A DNA stretch of 64,000 bases from Burkholderia stabilis (GCF_001742165.1 NZ_CP016443.1:1550001-1614000), one strand, 5' to 3'; positions 30,463 to 38,931 are shown, counted from the first letter of the stretch. A program made the numbers and translations. The notes: generated by a model not told the origin, from the sequence alone.

Positions 30463-32152
30463 CTAGGCTGACCAACGCATCAATCGCACCGAGACGCTCG
30501 CCGTTCGTAGCCAACTCATCAATTACAACATTGTGAGCAATATCAGCACACTTCGCCATTAATCCTGCGCCAATTAGATCAAGTAGCAACTCGCGCACTT
30601 CAGCATTCTCGATTCCCGTACCCCATAGGTCCCTGACCGCATCAGCCAAATCAGCAGACGCAAATCGACGTACTTGTACATGGGGAGTGTTCAGGCCGCG
30701 CCAGCCCCCTTGTCCGTAGACGCATACGAAGCGGCTCAATGCATCGACGCGCTGCTGGAGGCTTAATGACTCTGGATCGCCATAAGCCAATAGCACCCCA
30801 GGCTCGCGGTCGCGAACCTCAGAGAAGACACTTTGATTAGACGCAGCAAGCCACGCTGCTACTGGACGCATATTTGGTCGGACCACCTTTATGCCGTGAG
30901 ATGTTTCCGTAAGCAGTAGACGCTTGACTGCCTTAATCGGCATGCCGTGATTCAAGCGATTCGCGAGACGGTGCGCCGCTAAAAATTCAACCACGGAGCG
31001 GTGATGAAAGCGTACCCGCCCATAGCTTGCAAACCCAAACAACGCTCTTTCCAGCAGCGTTTCACGCTCCTCTGGAAGCCAATCATGCAGCACGATGTCT
31101 GGATCTAGCGCGCTACCGGTTTCTCCTCCACGATCAGCGTCAACACTCAGTCTGATTGTCAGTTTTCGAGTCAGTAGCGCCGCGAGGGCGAGCCGACTCG
31201 CTCCTTCCAGTGCCTTGTCGGGTGACAGTTGCGCCGGTTCTCGACGGTCAACAGCGGGTTTGAGCTTGACGCGAATGTTCTGGTCCACTTGCTCGCGGTG
31301 CGTCCGGATGCGGCGATGTTCACGCCAGTCCGCACACAACTCGATGAGATCTTGTGGACGGCGCGCAAAATCCTCTGCATTACGCACCCGGATATCAGTG
31401 AGCAAAGCGTCCGCATCCTCGATACCTTCGGCTGCCGCCATCTCCCGGATTTGCTCATCTGAAAGCGGCATCAGTGCGACGGTACGCCAAACCGGTGTAA
31501 TGTCTTCTTTCGTTTGACGAGAATGCTGTTTTATGTGTCCCGTCGCGATATCGGCAAACGCATCACCGCTCGCAACGAACTCTACCGGATCCGGTACTGG
31601 CAGATATTCCCGGATAAGCTGCGAATCCACTGAAATCGGCCGCGTCGTAATGACGATCCGTATACGGCCAAGTTGGCCGGAAACGGCCTTACTGAGCCGC
31701 TTTAATGCTGTCTCGAATGAGCCTTGGGAGAGCTTAAGCTCATCAATCGAATCGAGAAAGAACGTAGCGACATCCGACTGCGCAGCGACCCATGCATCGA
31801 GCCTGCTCTCTTCCTCCATCGACAACAGATCACGCAAGTTATTAGTCGAGAGCTGCGCCAAATCCAGGTAGAACGCAGGCTCCCCCTGCTTCCACAACCT
31901 CCTTTGCTGACTACGGCATTCATGTGTCTTTCCCGCACCAGCTTCAGAGACAATCAAAATTCGTTGCGATTTGAGTAGTTTTTCCCAACCATAGGCTCCT
32001 GACCAGCCCGTGCGGGCCAGCATCAACACACGTTCGATATCCGCAGATTCGTCCTGGGAAAGATCTCCGAACGTTCGCTGAACACTACGCTCGGACTCGT
32101 CCAACGATTTGATTGTCATCATATATGGCATGGGCAGCAAAGGATTGATCAA
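30452..32152 (-). pseudogene. N-terminal part of NACHT/STAND ATPase gene, cut off by an IS element
   Basis: A 566-codon frame whose last residues (KR-stop) come from the IS end; genuine sequence stops at ALVSLG. It carries a NACHT-type NTPase: Walker A IVSEAGAGKTHE (about residues 67-78), Walker B with acidic tail ATFFLDSIDELK (about 129-140) and sensor RIRIVITTRPISV with Arg171. A helical region with RFHHRSVVEFLAAHRLANRL, typical of the winged-helix end of NACHT modules, follows. Joined to the frame at 26553-29248 it gives a 1461-aa protein. NACHT proteins of this kind are often anti-phage sensors. The start is uncertain: TTG at 32152 or ATG at 32131, 32122 or 32119, none with a clear ribosome site. 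Confidence 0.8.
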
Positions 32153-32450
32153 TACTATACTGATTCAACCCTTCATCGTTGAACGCTCAAGCTCATAGTG
32201 CGCCATCACATCTTGGAAACTGCAAAGTATTACTTAAATTCTTATTTTCCAATACCCACTTCGAGCCACATCTCAGAATGTCAATCAGCGATCCGGTTAC
32301 TACATTGAGCACCTGCGGCACTTCCCCCTCTAGGCAAACGCCAGTATCCGTGCAGCACAGAACGGACGGGGTTACGTGATAGCGAACGACCACGTGTAAT
32401 CACTGTCCACACATGCATGGTTTTTTGCGCTCCCCAATCTTCACGTCGAT
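32153..32450. other. Non-coding stretch between the NACHT gene and yfiB
   Basis: About 300 bp of mixed composition. It must hold the leftward promoter of the NACHT/nuclease gene. Short frames on both strands overlap each other and show no family signal. It marks the switch back from low-G+C accessory DNA to high-G+C core DNA. Confidence 0.45.
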
Positions 32451-32960
32451 TTACCTCGGCGAAACCACAATCGCCGCCCTCCGATTCTGCGCCCTCCCCC
32501 CCGGCGTCTTGTTATCCCCTACCGGATCACTCTTCCCCTTCCCGAGAACCGTAATCCGCTTCGCATCCAGCCCGATATCCACCAGCTCGATCGCCACCAC
32601 CTCGGCCCGCCTTCTGGACAACTCGAAGTCATAGTCATCCACACCTTCTCCGTCCGAATAACCATAAACCCGCACCCCGTTAATCCCCGCCGACTTGAGC
32701 GTGCGCCCGATCCTTTCGACGATCCGCCGCACATCCGGCTTGAGGTTATACCGATCGAAGTCGAACAGAATCGGCCCGGTCGACCCGAACTCGAACCCCG
32801 CTCCAGTCTCCTGGAACCCGGCCGACTTGAGCGCCGTGACCTGCGTCTGCGTCAACCCACGGTGAAGCGGCGGCGTCTTGCAGCCGCCAAGCAGCATGCA
32901 CAGCAGCAGCGCGCTGCCGATGCACATCCGCCCAATGCTCACAGGAAACGAGTTTTCCAT
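32451..32960 (-). CDS. yfiB: OmpA-family lipoprotein, YfiB-like
   Basis: A 169-aa outer-membrane lipoprotein: signal peptide with lipobox LLGGC (CMLLGGCKTPP) followed by an OmpA-like peptidoglycan-binding domain (ILFDFDRYNLKPDVRRIVER; VYGYSDGEGVDDYDFELSRR; VLGKGKSDPVGDNKTPGGRA; NRRAAIVV). In the P. aeruginosa YfiBNR system YfiB sequesters YfiR and so releases the cyclase YfiN. It lies downstream of the yfiN-like and yfiR-like genes in the same order. The ATG at 32960 fits the AAGGGG ribosome site better than the one at 32963. Confidence 0.85.
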   Translation of the reverse strand: MENSFPVSIGRMCIGSALLLCMLLGGCKTPPLHRGLTQTQVTALKSAGFQETGAGFEFGSTGPILFDFDRYNLKPDVRRIVERIGRTLKSAGINGVRVYGYSDGEGVDDYDFELSRRRAEVVAIELVDIGLDAKRITVLGKGKSDPVGDNKTPGGRAQNRRAAIVVSPR

Positions 32961-33044
32961 CATGTACCCCTTCGAGTGCGCCCGTGTCGCGAGCGCATTG
33001 TTATCGTCTGCCGCGGCCTCGCCCGCAGCGCGAAACGATAGCCA

Positions 33045-34313
33045 TCAAGCCGATCCTGCAACGCCTTCAGCCAACTGCCAGGAACCCGGCCGCGCTCGCT
33101 TGGCGCGGTACATCGCGGCATCCGCCGCGCGCAGCAGGCCGCTCGCGTCCGACGCGTGATCGGGATACAGCGCAACGCCGGCACTCATTATGGTGGCCAC
33201 CATGCGGCCGTCGGACAACTCGATCGACAGCGCCATGCCGGACAAAATCTCGTCGGCGACACGGCAGACGGTGCCCGCTTCGCGCACCCCCGCCAGCATC
33301 ACCGCGAATTCGTCGCCGCCGAGGCGAGCGACCAGATCGGCCTCGCGCACCTGCGTGCGCAGCCGCGCCGCGATGCCGATCAGCACCGCATCGCCGGCGT
33401 CGTGGCCGAGACAATCGTTGATCTCCTTGAAGCGGTCGCAGTCCAGATACAGAATGCCGACCCGCTGGCCCGTCACCCCGGCGTCGCAGAGCGCGAGCGC
33501 GAGGCGCGCCTCGAACTGCACGCGATTGGGCAGGCCCGTGAGCGCATCGTGCGTCGCCTTGTGTTCGAGCGACGCGTTTTCGTCGCGCAGCGTGTTCTGC
33601 CAGTCTTCGAATTCGTCGAGCAACGCATTGAAGTCGTCGCCGAGCTCGTTCAGTTCGGCGATCGCGACGGGCTCCACCCGTTGCGCGAACGCCCGCTCGC
33701 GACGCACCGCGTGGGCCACGCCGGCCAGCGCGCGCAGCGGCGAAACGATGTTGCGCAGCAGACGCTTCGAGCTGACATACGCGCCGAACACGCTGACGGC
33801 CAGGCAGCCGAGAATGCCGCTGACGCCGCCGAGCAGGAAGCCGAAGAACTGGTGCCCGCGGCCGCGCACGACGACGTTGCCGACGATGATGCCGTCGTGC
33901 ATCACCGGGACGGTCACGGGCCCGGGCAGCGCAAGGTCGGCGACGGCGCGCTCGAGCCGGGCGATCCCGCCGCCGGCGGGCAACTGCCACGTCGCGAACG
34001 GCTGGCCCTTGCTATCCGTGACCACCACCTGCGCGACGTCCTCCTCGCTGGCGATCAACCCGATCGCCTCGTTCGCCGCGACGCGATCGCCGAACACGAG
34101 CGCCGCCTCGACGGTATAACCGAGCGAGCGGGCCAGCAGGTTCAGGTTGTTGCCGGCATACGCGCGCAACGCGATCACGGCGACGACGATCAACGACACG
34201 GCGGCCATCGTCACGGCGACGAACGCGAGCCGCAGGTGCGCGCGGCGCAACACGCTTTGCAGCGTCGGGCGCGCCACGCGCGAAGGGGAAACGTGAGGCG
34301 CGAACCGTGTCAT
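33045..34313 (-). CDS. yfiN: Membrane diguanylate cyclase, YfiN/TpbB-like
   Basis: A 422-aa inner-membrane diguanylate cyclase. An N-terminal helix (LAFVAVTMAAVSLIVVAVIA) is followed by a periplasmic sensor of about 120 residues, a second helix (FGFLLGGVSGILGCLAVSVF), a HAMP-like linker (SPLRALAGVAHAVRRERAFA) and a GGDEF domain with THDALTGLPNR, ILYLDCDRFKEIND and an intact active site VARLGGDEFAVML. It is translationally coupled to the upstream yfiR-like gene (ATGA overlap). In this system YfiR binds the periplasmic part and inhibits cyclase activity. Confidence 0.88.
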   Translation of the reverse strand: MTRFAPHVSPSRVARPTLQSVLRRAHLRLAFVAVTMAAVSLIVVAVIALRAYAGNNLNLLARSLGYTVEAALVFGDRVAANEAIGLIASEEDVAQVVVTDSKGQPFATWQLPAGGGIARLERAVADLALPGPVTVPVMHDGIIVGNVVVRGRGHQFFGFLLGGVSGILGCLAVSVFGAYVSSKRLLRNIVSPLRALAGVAHAVRRERAFAQRVEPVAIAELNELGDDFNALLDEFEDWQNTLRDENASLEHKATHDALTGLPNRVQFEARLALALCDAGVTGQRVGILYLDCDRFKEINDCLGHDAGDAVLIGIAARLRTQVREADLVARLGGDEFAVMLAGVREAGTVCRVADEILSGMALSIELSDGRMVATIMSAGVALYPDHASDASGLLRAADAAMYRAKRARPGSWQLAEGVAGSA

Positions 34314-34912
34314 GACGCCCCCGGCCGCCGCGCAAGATTGAGCACGTTCGGGTGCACTCGCACGCCGCTGCGCGCCACGGCGTCGAGATTGATGTCGAAC
34401 GACACGCGTTCGCCGTCGACATTGAGGCAGAACATACCGCCCGCGGTGCAAGACGGATCGTGTTCCGCGATCGTCAGGACCGGATGGCCGGCTACCGCGG
34501 CTCGCACCCGCGATCGCTCGTCGTCGCTCAGGGTGCCGAGATAGACGACGTCGCAGGCCATGCCGAGCGACGGATCGTCGAAGCGGACGCGCTGCACGTC
34601 GAGCAGCGTCGAGCCGGCCTGCAGCGTGTCGGTCAGGCCGCGCGCGTAGTCGGCTCGGCCCGTGACGCAGAGATGCAGACGGACGGGCGTCGTCGGCCAG
34701 CGCGTGAAGCTGATGATGCCCAGCACGACCTGACGCACGGCGGTGTCGTGTGAAGAAATGGAGGGGTCGGTGCTGCTGGGGGTGCTGCTTGCGGGGCTGA
34801 CGATGCGGACTGCGTCGATCGGATCGTCCGTGTTGGCGGGGGCGCCGGCGAGCACGGCGGGCACCGCGCCCAGCGCGCAAACGATTGCCAGAAGAGCGTG
34901 GCGCAGTGACAT
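34310..34912 (-). CDS. yfiR: YfiR-family periplasmic repressor of YfiN
   Basis: A 200-aa periplasmic protein from the ATG at 34912 (signal peptide MSLRHALLAIVCALGAVPAV, then LAG). The YfiR-family core is visible: SFTRWP near the start of the mature domain, LHLCVTGRADYA, LGMACDVVYLG, a SCTAGGMFCLN hairpin and VSFDINLDAVARSGVRVHPN with LNLAR at the end. Four cysteines are spaced as two disulfide pairs, as known for P. aeruginosa YfiR. The open frame extends to 35020, but the internal start gives the signal peptide. It is the first gene of yfiR-yfiN-yfiB. Confidence 0.87.
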   Translation of the reverse strand: MSLRHALLAIVCALGAVPAVLAGAPANTDDPIDAVRIVSPASSTPSSTDPSISSHDTAVRQVVLGIISFTRWPTTPVRLHLCVTGRADYARGLTDTLQAGSTLLDVQRVRFDDPSLGMACDVVYLGTLSDDERSRVRAAVAGHPVLTIAEHDPSCTAGGMFCLNVDGERVSFDINLDAVARSGVRVHPNVLNLARRPGAS

Positions 34913-35344
34913 GCCGCGGCCAGGTCGGCCGGACATCGTCCGCGCGGCGATTGCCGCCGCGCCAGTCGGCGTCGTTGCAGTCGCAAGACTGGCAGCCGAC
35001 GCGCACACTTTCGCAACCATGATGGAAACATCCGCTGGCGTCGGTTCCGGCGCTGCCTGCTATCACCAGCCATGCGCGTGCAGGCACCGTATCACGCGCA
35101 TGATTCCTTCATCTTAGGTACAAAGCCGCGTGGGGAACCAGTGGGAAACACCCGTGAAGGATGTTGATTTGTAAGGGGAATTGGCGGGGGTGCGTGACTA
35201 TGCCGACGACCTTCTTTCGCGTCGCTTTGTCAGTCTTCGCGCTTGGGAATTGATCTGCGGATTGGGTGGGCGGGCGCTTCAAACTTCATACGTTCTTCAC
35301 CGATGCCGGACCGTGCTCCGAACTTTTGCGCCTGCCATGCTGAG
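34913..35344. other. Intergenic region upstream of yfiR
   Basis: These 432 bp hold the yfiR promoter region and the end of the CDI array's last immunity candidate. Short open frames show no family signal. Confidence 0.45.
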
Positions 35345-35623
35345 TCAGCTTCGGGGGCTGAATAGATAAATGCCTGCTGCGACGACCACGAACATCAGCA
35401 AGATCACGAGAAGCAGATTTCGCCAGCCCTTGCGGGTGCTTGGAAGATCAGTTGCGCCCGCTCCTCCGCTGAGAACCTCGAGAGCGACGAGCGCCAGGAA
35501 GACGACAGCCATCGTCGCTTTCGCTAGCGTTCCGAAGAACAGTTCCAAGAAGCGATAGGGCCACGTTGACCGACGAGGTCCGACAGTCGGACGGCGGAAT
35601 TCTGGGTTCTTTTTGGAAAACAT
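35345..35623 (-). CDS. Small two-helix membrane protein, candidate orphan CDI immunity protein
   Basis: A 92-aa protein with two hydrophobic segments, ELFFGTLAKATMAVVFLALV and NLLLVILLMFVVVAAGIYLF, and a basic N-terminus (MFSKKNPEFRRPTVGPRRST). Its ATG lies 6 bp after the stop of a degraded CdiA C-terminal fragment, and AAAGG overlaps that stop, so it was translated with the fragment. Other members of the array show the same arrangement, which suggests an immunity protein against a membrane-acting toxin. No homologue family is recognised. Confidence 0.6.
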   Translation of the reverse strand: MFSKKNPEFRRPTVGPRRSTWPYRFLELFFGTLAKATMAVVFLALVALEVLSGGAGATDLPSTRKGWRNLLLVILLMFVVVAAGIYLFSPRS

Positions 35624-35629
35624 TTGCCT

Positions 35630-35936
35630 TTACGCTGGTCCACCGGCACTTTGATCCGTTGGCGCTTGAGCATCAAGTGTAGTCAACGCGCTCGAATCGC
35701 ACCTTTCGTCCATCCCTGCGCCTACGATGTGCATCTGATCTTCGATCTGCTTCAACGAATTTATTGCCCGCTCCCATCCGCGATCTGCTTCGCCAGTTTT
35801 TTTCTTCTTGATGCAACTGCCGGTTGAACCGGATCACCACTACCGCATCGCCAATCGCGACATGACCGAACAGGAGATTCAGGATCGCATCCACCACGAC
35901 GAACAATTCGCCGCTGAACGACAGGCGCGACGGCAA
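35630..35936 (-). pseudogene. Degraded orphan CdiA C-terminal fragment (module 4)
   Basis: The reading VIRFNRQLHQEEK matches the junction DRFNRQLHPQEK of the full cdiA. It then shifts frame at a run of seven A's (35797-35803) and again about 30 bases later. Restored, it continues as KLAKQIADG and SLKQIEDQMHIVGAGMDERC, the same QI(E/K)(D/N)QM block seen in modules 1-3, and ends at 35630. The toxin core is absent. It is followed directly by the two-helix immunity candidate at 35345-35623. Confidence 0.6.
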
Positions 35937-35961
35937 CAGCGACTACACGCGAATTCTGTAT

Positions 35962-35997
35962 AAAAACCGAGCCCGGCAACAGCCGGGCTCGGTTTTT
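35962..35997. terminator. Perfect stem-loop terminator after immunity candidate 3
   Basis: AAAAACCGAGCCCGGC, loop AACA, GCCGGGCTCGGTTTTT: a perfect 16-bp stem flanked by A- and T-runs, usable on both strands. It overlaps the stop of the 40-codon gene at 35996-36118. A related, partly decayed copy lies after the 44-codon gene at about 38911-38934. Confidence 0.85.
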
Positions 35998-36118
35998 AGC
36001 TAAAGAAGATGTTCTTCAACACCACATACACGATGAAGCCCATCAGCACGGTGAAGACAATAACCCCAACTATCTTTTGCCCACGTGTTTTAGGAGCCGA
36101 GCCTGGAATTCCAACCAT
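35996..36118 (-). CDS. 40-residue membrane peptide, candidate CDI immunity protein (module 3)
   Basis: A 40-aa protein too short for most gene finders: a short basic N-terminus (PKTRGQK) and one hydrophobic helix (IVGVIVFTVLMGFIVYVVL), ending KNIFFS. The ATG is 2 bp after the stop of orphan CdiA tip 3 and has AGGTGG upstream. It ends inside the perfect terminator. The tight coupling to the toxin-like tip and the matching arrangement after cdiA itself suggest an immunity function. No homology could be checked. Confidence 0.6.
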   Translation of the reverse strand: MVGIPGSAPKTRGQKIVGVIVFTVLMGFIVYVVLKNIFFS

Positions 36119-36120
36119 AT

Positions 36121-36873
36121 TTACCACCTAATCCCTGTCTTACCTTGATCATTACTGTACCCGCCACCGACACCACCAACGTTAGTGTTCTTCCCGGCGC
36201 TAACCCCACCAACACCAATAATGGTCGCAGTTCCATTACCCGGCGAATTCATGATGCCTGTGCCAAATATGCCGTAAGCACCGGTCATGCCACCGGCATA
36301 GCCTCCAGCAAAGTTATTTGTCTGGCCGGGAGCGACCCTCATTCGATTGAGCCAGCCGGCAGTAATACTTGCTGATGCCCGAACTGGATTGGGAAGCGCC
36401 ATATTGACACCAGTTCCGAAGAACGCATTTCCATCCCGCGTAAACGTTCCCCACACACTGCCCACGAAATAATCAATCTGGAAGTTCACAAAGTCCGGTG
36501 CACGGATCATCCCTGGATTCTTGCCCGTCGTCGTCGCCCGATACGAGAACCCGCTACCCTGCGCTCCCTTCAGAATATACGCCTGCAAATCAGGATCGCT
36601 CGGATCCAACGATTGCGCCCACACCGTCTGACCCGCCTTGTTCACGCCATACCGCGTCCACTCCGTCCCGTCCTGCGGCATCTCCCCTGACACTACTCGC
36701 ACATTGCCTGGCAACACCCCTCCATCACTCATCACCAGATCCATTTGCGCCATCTGGTCTTTAATCTGCAGCACCGTGTATTTCCCGTCGCTCTCCGATG
36801 CCAGCTTCTTCGACAGCGTCTGCTCCTTCGCCTTGGTGTCCTCGTGCAACTGCTGTTTTAACCGATCAGCACT
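36121..36873 (-). CDS. Orphan CdiA C-terminal tip (module 3), intact
   Basis: No proper start of its own: the open frame begins right after the immunity-2 stop with SADRLKQQLHEDTKAKEQTL, the same junction as in cdiA. It continues as LSKKLASESDGKYTVLQIKD, the linker MPQDGTEWTRYGVNKAGQTV and a Gly/Asn-rich tip (FVNFQIDYFVGSVWGTFTRD; GNAFFGTGVNMALPNPVRAS; YAGGMTGAYGIFGTGIM). The tip resembles the frameshifted tip of the main cdiA (same NxFxxGxGVxMAxP block). Such displaced tips are silent until recombined into cdiA. A TTG at 36849 may allow some translation. Confidence 0.65.
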   Translation of the reverse strand, partial: SADRLKQQLHEDTKAKEQTLSKKLASESDGKYTVLQIKDQMAQMDLVMSDGGVLPGNVRVVSGEMPQDGTEWTRYGVNKAGQTVWAQSLDPSDPDLQAYILKGAQGSGFSYRATTTGKNPGMIRAPDFVNFQIDYFVGSVWGTFTRDGNAFFGTGVNMALPNPVRASASITAGWLNRMRVAPGQTNNFAGGYAGGMTGAYGIFGTGIMNSPGNGTATIIGVGGVSAGKNTNVGGVGGGYSNDQGKTGIRW

Positions 36874-37332
36874 TTAATGACATTCTCTTATAGTCTTCAC
36901 ATCATAAACCATTGAAAATCCATAAATATTATGCGGAAATCCTAGAGAACCATCCTTTTCCGGAAAAAGATTGATCTTTGCAAGCATGCCGTCCTTACAA
37001 AGACGGATGAAATTCTCATTTGTCGATTTTTCAAGCCACCCACGACTCATCAAATCGAGTCGATAGGCTTTTGCCAAATCAATACTCCATGATTCAGATT
37101 TAATATTTTTTATCAATAATGCGCCACCAATTTTTGCATTAGAATATTCAGAGTCGACACTTTCACCCATTTTTAAAATAGAGTCCATATCCTCGATCAT
37201 CACCGTCAAATGCTTTTGTGAATCTGATTTTGATGGATTCTTAGTTATTACCATCAATCCCGCCACGACTCCAAAAATCACCACAAAAATCCAACCCATA
37301 GCCCTCCAAAATCTAGCCACCTTATTCTTCAT
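36874..37332 (-). CDS. Candidate CDI immunity protein with one membrane helix (module 2)
   Basis: A 152-aa protein from the ATG at 37332: basic start (MKNKVARFWRAMG), one membrane helix (WIFVVIFGVVAGLMVITKNP) and a soluble domain containing DSQKHLTVMIEDMDSILKMG, SRGWLEKSTNENFIRLCKDG and MLAKINLFPEKDGSLGF. The pseudogene at 37736-38185 is its paralogue (same helix-ISRNP start, same MxxDxDxxL, WxFxSExxxxxxMCKxGM layout). It lies between orphan tips 2 and 3. The domain is not one I recognise. Confidence 0.65.
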   Translation of the reverse strand: MKNKVARFWRAMGWIFVVIFGVVAGLMVITKNPSKSDSQKHLTVMIEDMDSILKMGESVDSEYSNAKIGGALLIKNIKSESWSIDLAKAYRLDLMSRGWLEKSTNENFIRLCKDGMLAKINLFPEKDGSLGFPHNIYGFSMVYDVKTIRECH

Positions 37333-37342
37333 TTTAAAATTC

Positions 37343-37748
37343 TCAATCAACCTTTGTAAGCGGCCCCGTCGCCTTGAATCCCTGCCCATTACTTCCAGGT
37401 CGATCGTAGGTGAACTGGCTTGGCACCTGCGAATTCGTCACCAAGTTCGCATTCGCAATGATGTACTGCTGTAACTCCGGATTCGCCTGCACAGACTGCT
37501 GCGTCCAGATCGGGTTTCCGTCCGCCGTTATACCTCCTGGAATCCACTTCGCCCGAGAATCTTTCAGCATTTCACCTACCAACGTAGTCGGCGCACTCGA
37601 CTCATACTTCACGTTCACCGACATCTCCATCAACCGCATCTGATTTTCGATTTGAGCCTGTGTATACTTACGTCCGCCTCAGCCACTTTCTTAGCAGGCG
37701 TTTTCTCTTCCTGATGTAACTACAGATTAAGCCGGTCAGCGCATTCTC
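37343..37748 (-). pseudogene. Orphan CdiA C-terminal fragment (module 2), broken
   Basis: The reading DRLNL-stop-LHQEEKTPAKKVAEAD matches the CdiA junction (DRFNRQLHPQEKTAAQKI) but has an in-frame TAG. A frameshift follows, after which the open frame reads GRKYTQAQIENQMRLMEMSV, then GEMLKDSRAKWIPGGITADG and ends FKATGPLTKVD. The tip is short and lacks an obvious toxin core. It precedes immunity candidate 2 by 10 bp. Confidence 0.6.
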
Positions 37749-38185
37749 CGACGGCAAAAATCCTCAGTTCCCGCATTGAACTCCATGCTTACCGAAAAAG
37801 AGCACCTTTCCGATTCGTTCAGAGCAAACTTGCCAGACACTTTAGAAATAGAAAACTTCATCCCGCTCTTGCACATCACGTATGCGCGATCATCTTCACT
37901 CACGAATACCCATCCCTTTTCTTCAAGATAATTCTTAAAAATTCTAATTTTTTCGTCATCAAAATTTGACTCGTCCACATCATAAAGAGCAAGGGCAGCT
38001 CCCGGTTTTGCATTCTCACGCCGATATATAATTTTTTAATTATTTAACAAATAATCCAGATCTTTAATCGCAACATCTAACTTCTCCCTCGCGGTGGAAC
38101 CAGTCGGATTTCTTGAAATCACCCAGACCGCCAACACTATCCACAAGACAAAAATAATAACTTTCTTTGTCGAAGTTTCCCTCAT
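37736..38185 (-). pseudogene. Immunity-2 paralogue with in-frame stop (module 1)
   Basis: From the ATG at 38185 the frame reads MRETSTKKVIIFVLWIVLAV, WVISRNPTGSTAREKLDV and AIKDLDYLLNN, then a TAA at 38036-38038, then continues in the same frame as KIIYRRENAKPGAALALYDV to GFHxR-type end DFCRRRMR. It aligns over its length with the intact protein at 36874-37332. One nonsense change therefore inactivates it. It directly follows, in frame, the truncated CdiA tip of module 1. Confidence 0.65.
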
Positions 38186-38547
38186 TCTGATACTCTGCGC
38201 TCCCTTCACAATATACGCCTGCAAATCAGGAACGCTCGGACCCAACGATTGCGTTCACACCGTCTGACCTGCCTTGTTCATGCCATACCGCATCCACTCC
38301 GTCCCGCCCTGCGGCATCTGCCCTGACACTACTCGCACATTGCCCTCTCCATCGCTCATCACCAGCTTCATTTGCGCCATCTGGTCTCGAATCTGCTGCA
38401 CCATGTATTCTTCGTGGCTCTCCGATGCCAGCTTCTTCGCCAGCGTCTGCCCCTTCGCCTTGCTGTCCTCGTGCAACTGCTGATTAAACCGGATCACAAC
38501 TGCCGAAATCATGACGACATCCAATCCAACAATTAAAAATCCAACCC
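38186..38547 (-). pseudogene. Orphan CdiA C-terminal fragment (module 1), toxin core deleted
   Basis: Reads ISAVVIRFNQQLHEDSKAKG, QTLAKKLASESHEEYMVQQI, RDQMAQMKLVMSDGEG and RYGMNKAGQTV, then a TGA where module 3 has TGG, then TQSLGPSVPDLQAYIVKGAQ. It matches module 3 closely up to KGAQ, where module 3 goes on into its tip but this copy runs straight into the immunity pseudogene. The toxin tip has therefore been deleted. Confidence 0.6.
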
Positions 38548-38629
38548 AACCAAAAACATCTCCATCAACGACGATTTTATATTCATATCATTGGGAGCTT
38601 CCAACCAATCCCTGTACATCCCTTTTGAA

Positions 38630-38857
38630 TCACTCCCTTGCCAGCTGTGTCTGCGAACCATTACTCGTTACGCCGCCAAATTCGTTGATTATTGGCACTG
38701 CCAGCGGATATTTTCCGACCATCTCCTCGGTTATTTTATCTATCTCAGCTGACACGCAGCAATCACCAAAGTCAGGACTAGCTATCTGCTGGATACCAAT
38801 CAAGAGTCACAAACCTACTGATGAAATAATCACTATTTCCTCAACAGACAACTCCAT
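38630..38857 (-). pseudogene. Small immunity-like gene with in-frame TGA
   Basis: From an ATG at 38857 the frame reads MELSVEEIVIISSVGL, a TGA at 38807-38809, then LLIGIQQIASPDFGDCCVSA, EIDKITEEMVGKYPLAVPII and ends TQLARE at 38630. Restoring TGA to a Trp codon gives a 75-residue protein with an N-terminal hydrophobic segment, similar in plan to the other immunity candidates. It lies between immunity candidate 0 and module 1. Its function and reality are uncertain. Confidence 0.4.
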
Positions 38858-38931
38858 CGCCGACAGGCGCGACGGCAAAAACGAGCGAAGTCAGCATAAA
38901 CAATGAACCGGCAACAGCCGGGCTCGGTGTT

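Noticed and set aside
32179..32634. Short plus-strand frames upstream of and overlapping yfiB
   Set aside because: Either in a probable promoter region or antisense to yfiB; no family signal.
35811..35963. Plus-strand 50-codon frame beginning MQLPVEPDHHYRIANRD
   Set aside because: It has protein-like composition, but it is exactly antisense to the CdiA junction of module 4 and shares only an 18-base repeat with the other copy at 38861; no ribosome site.
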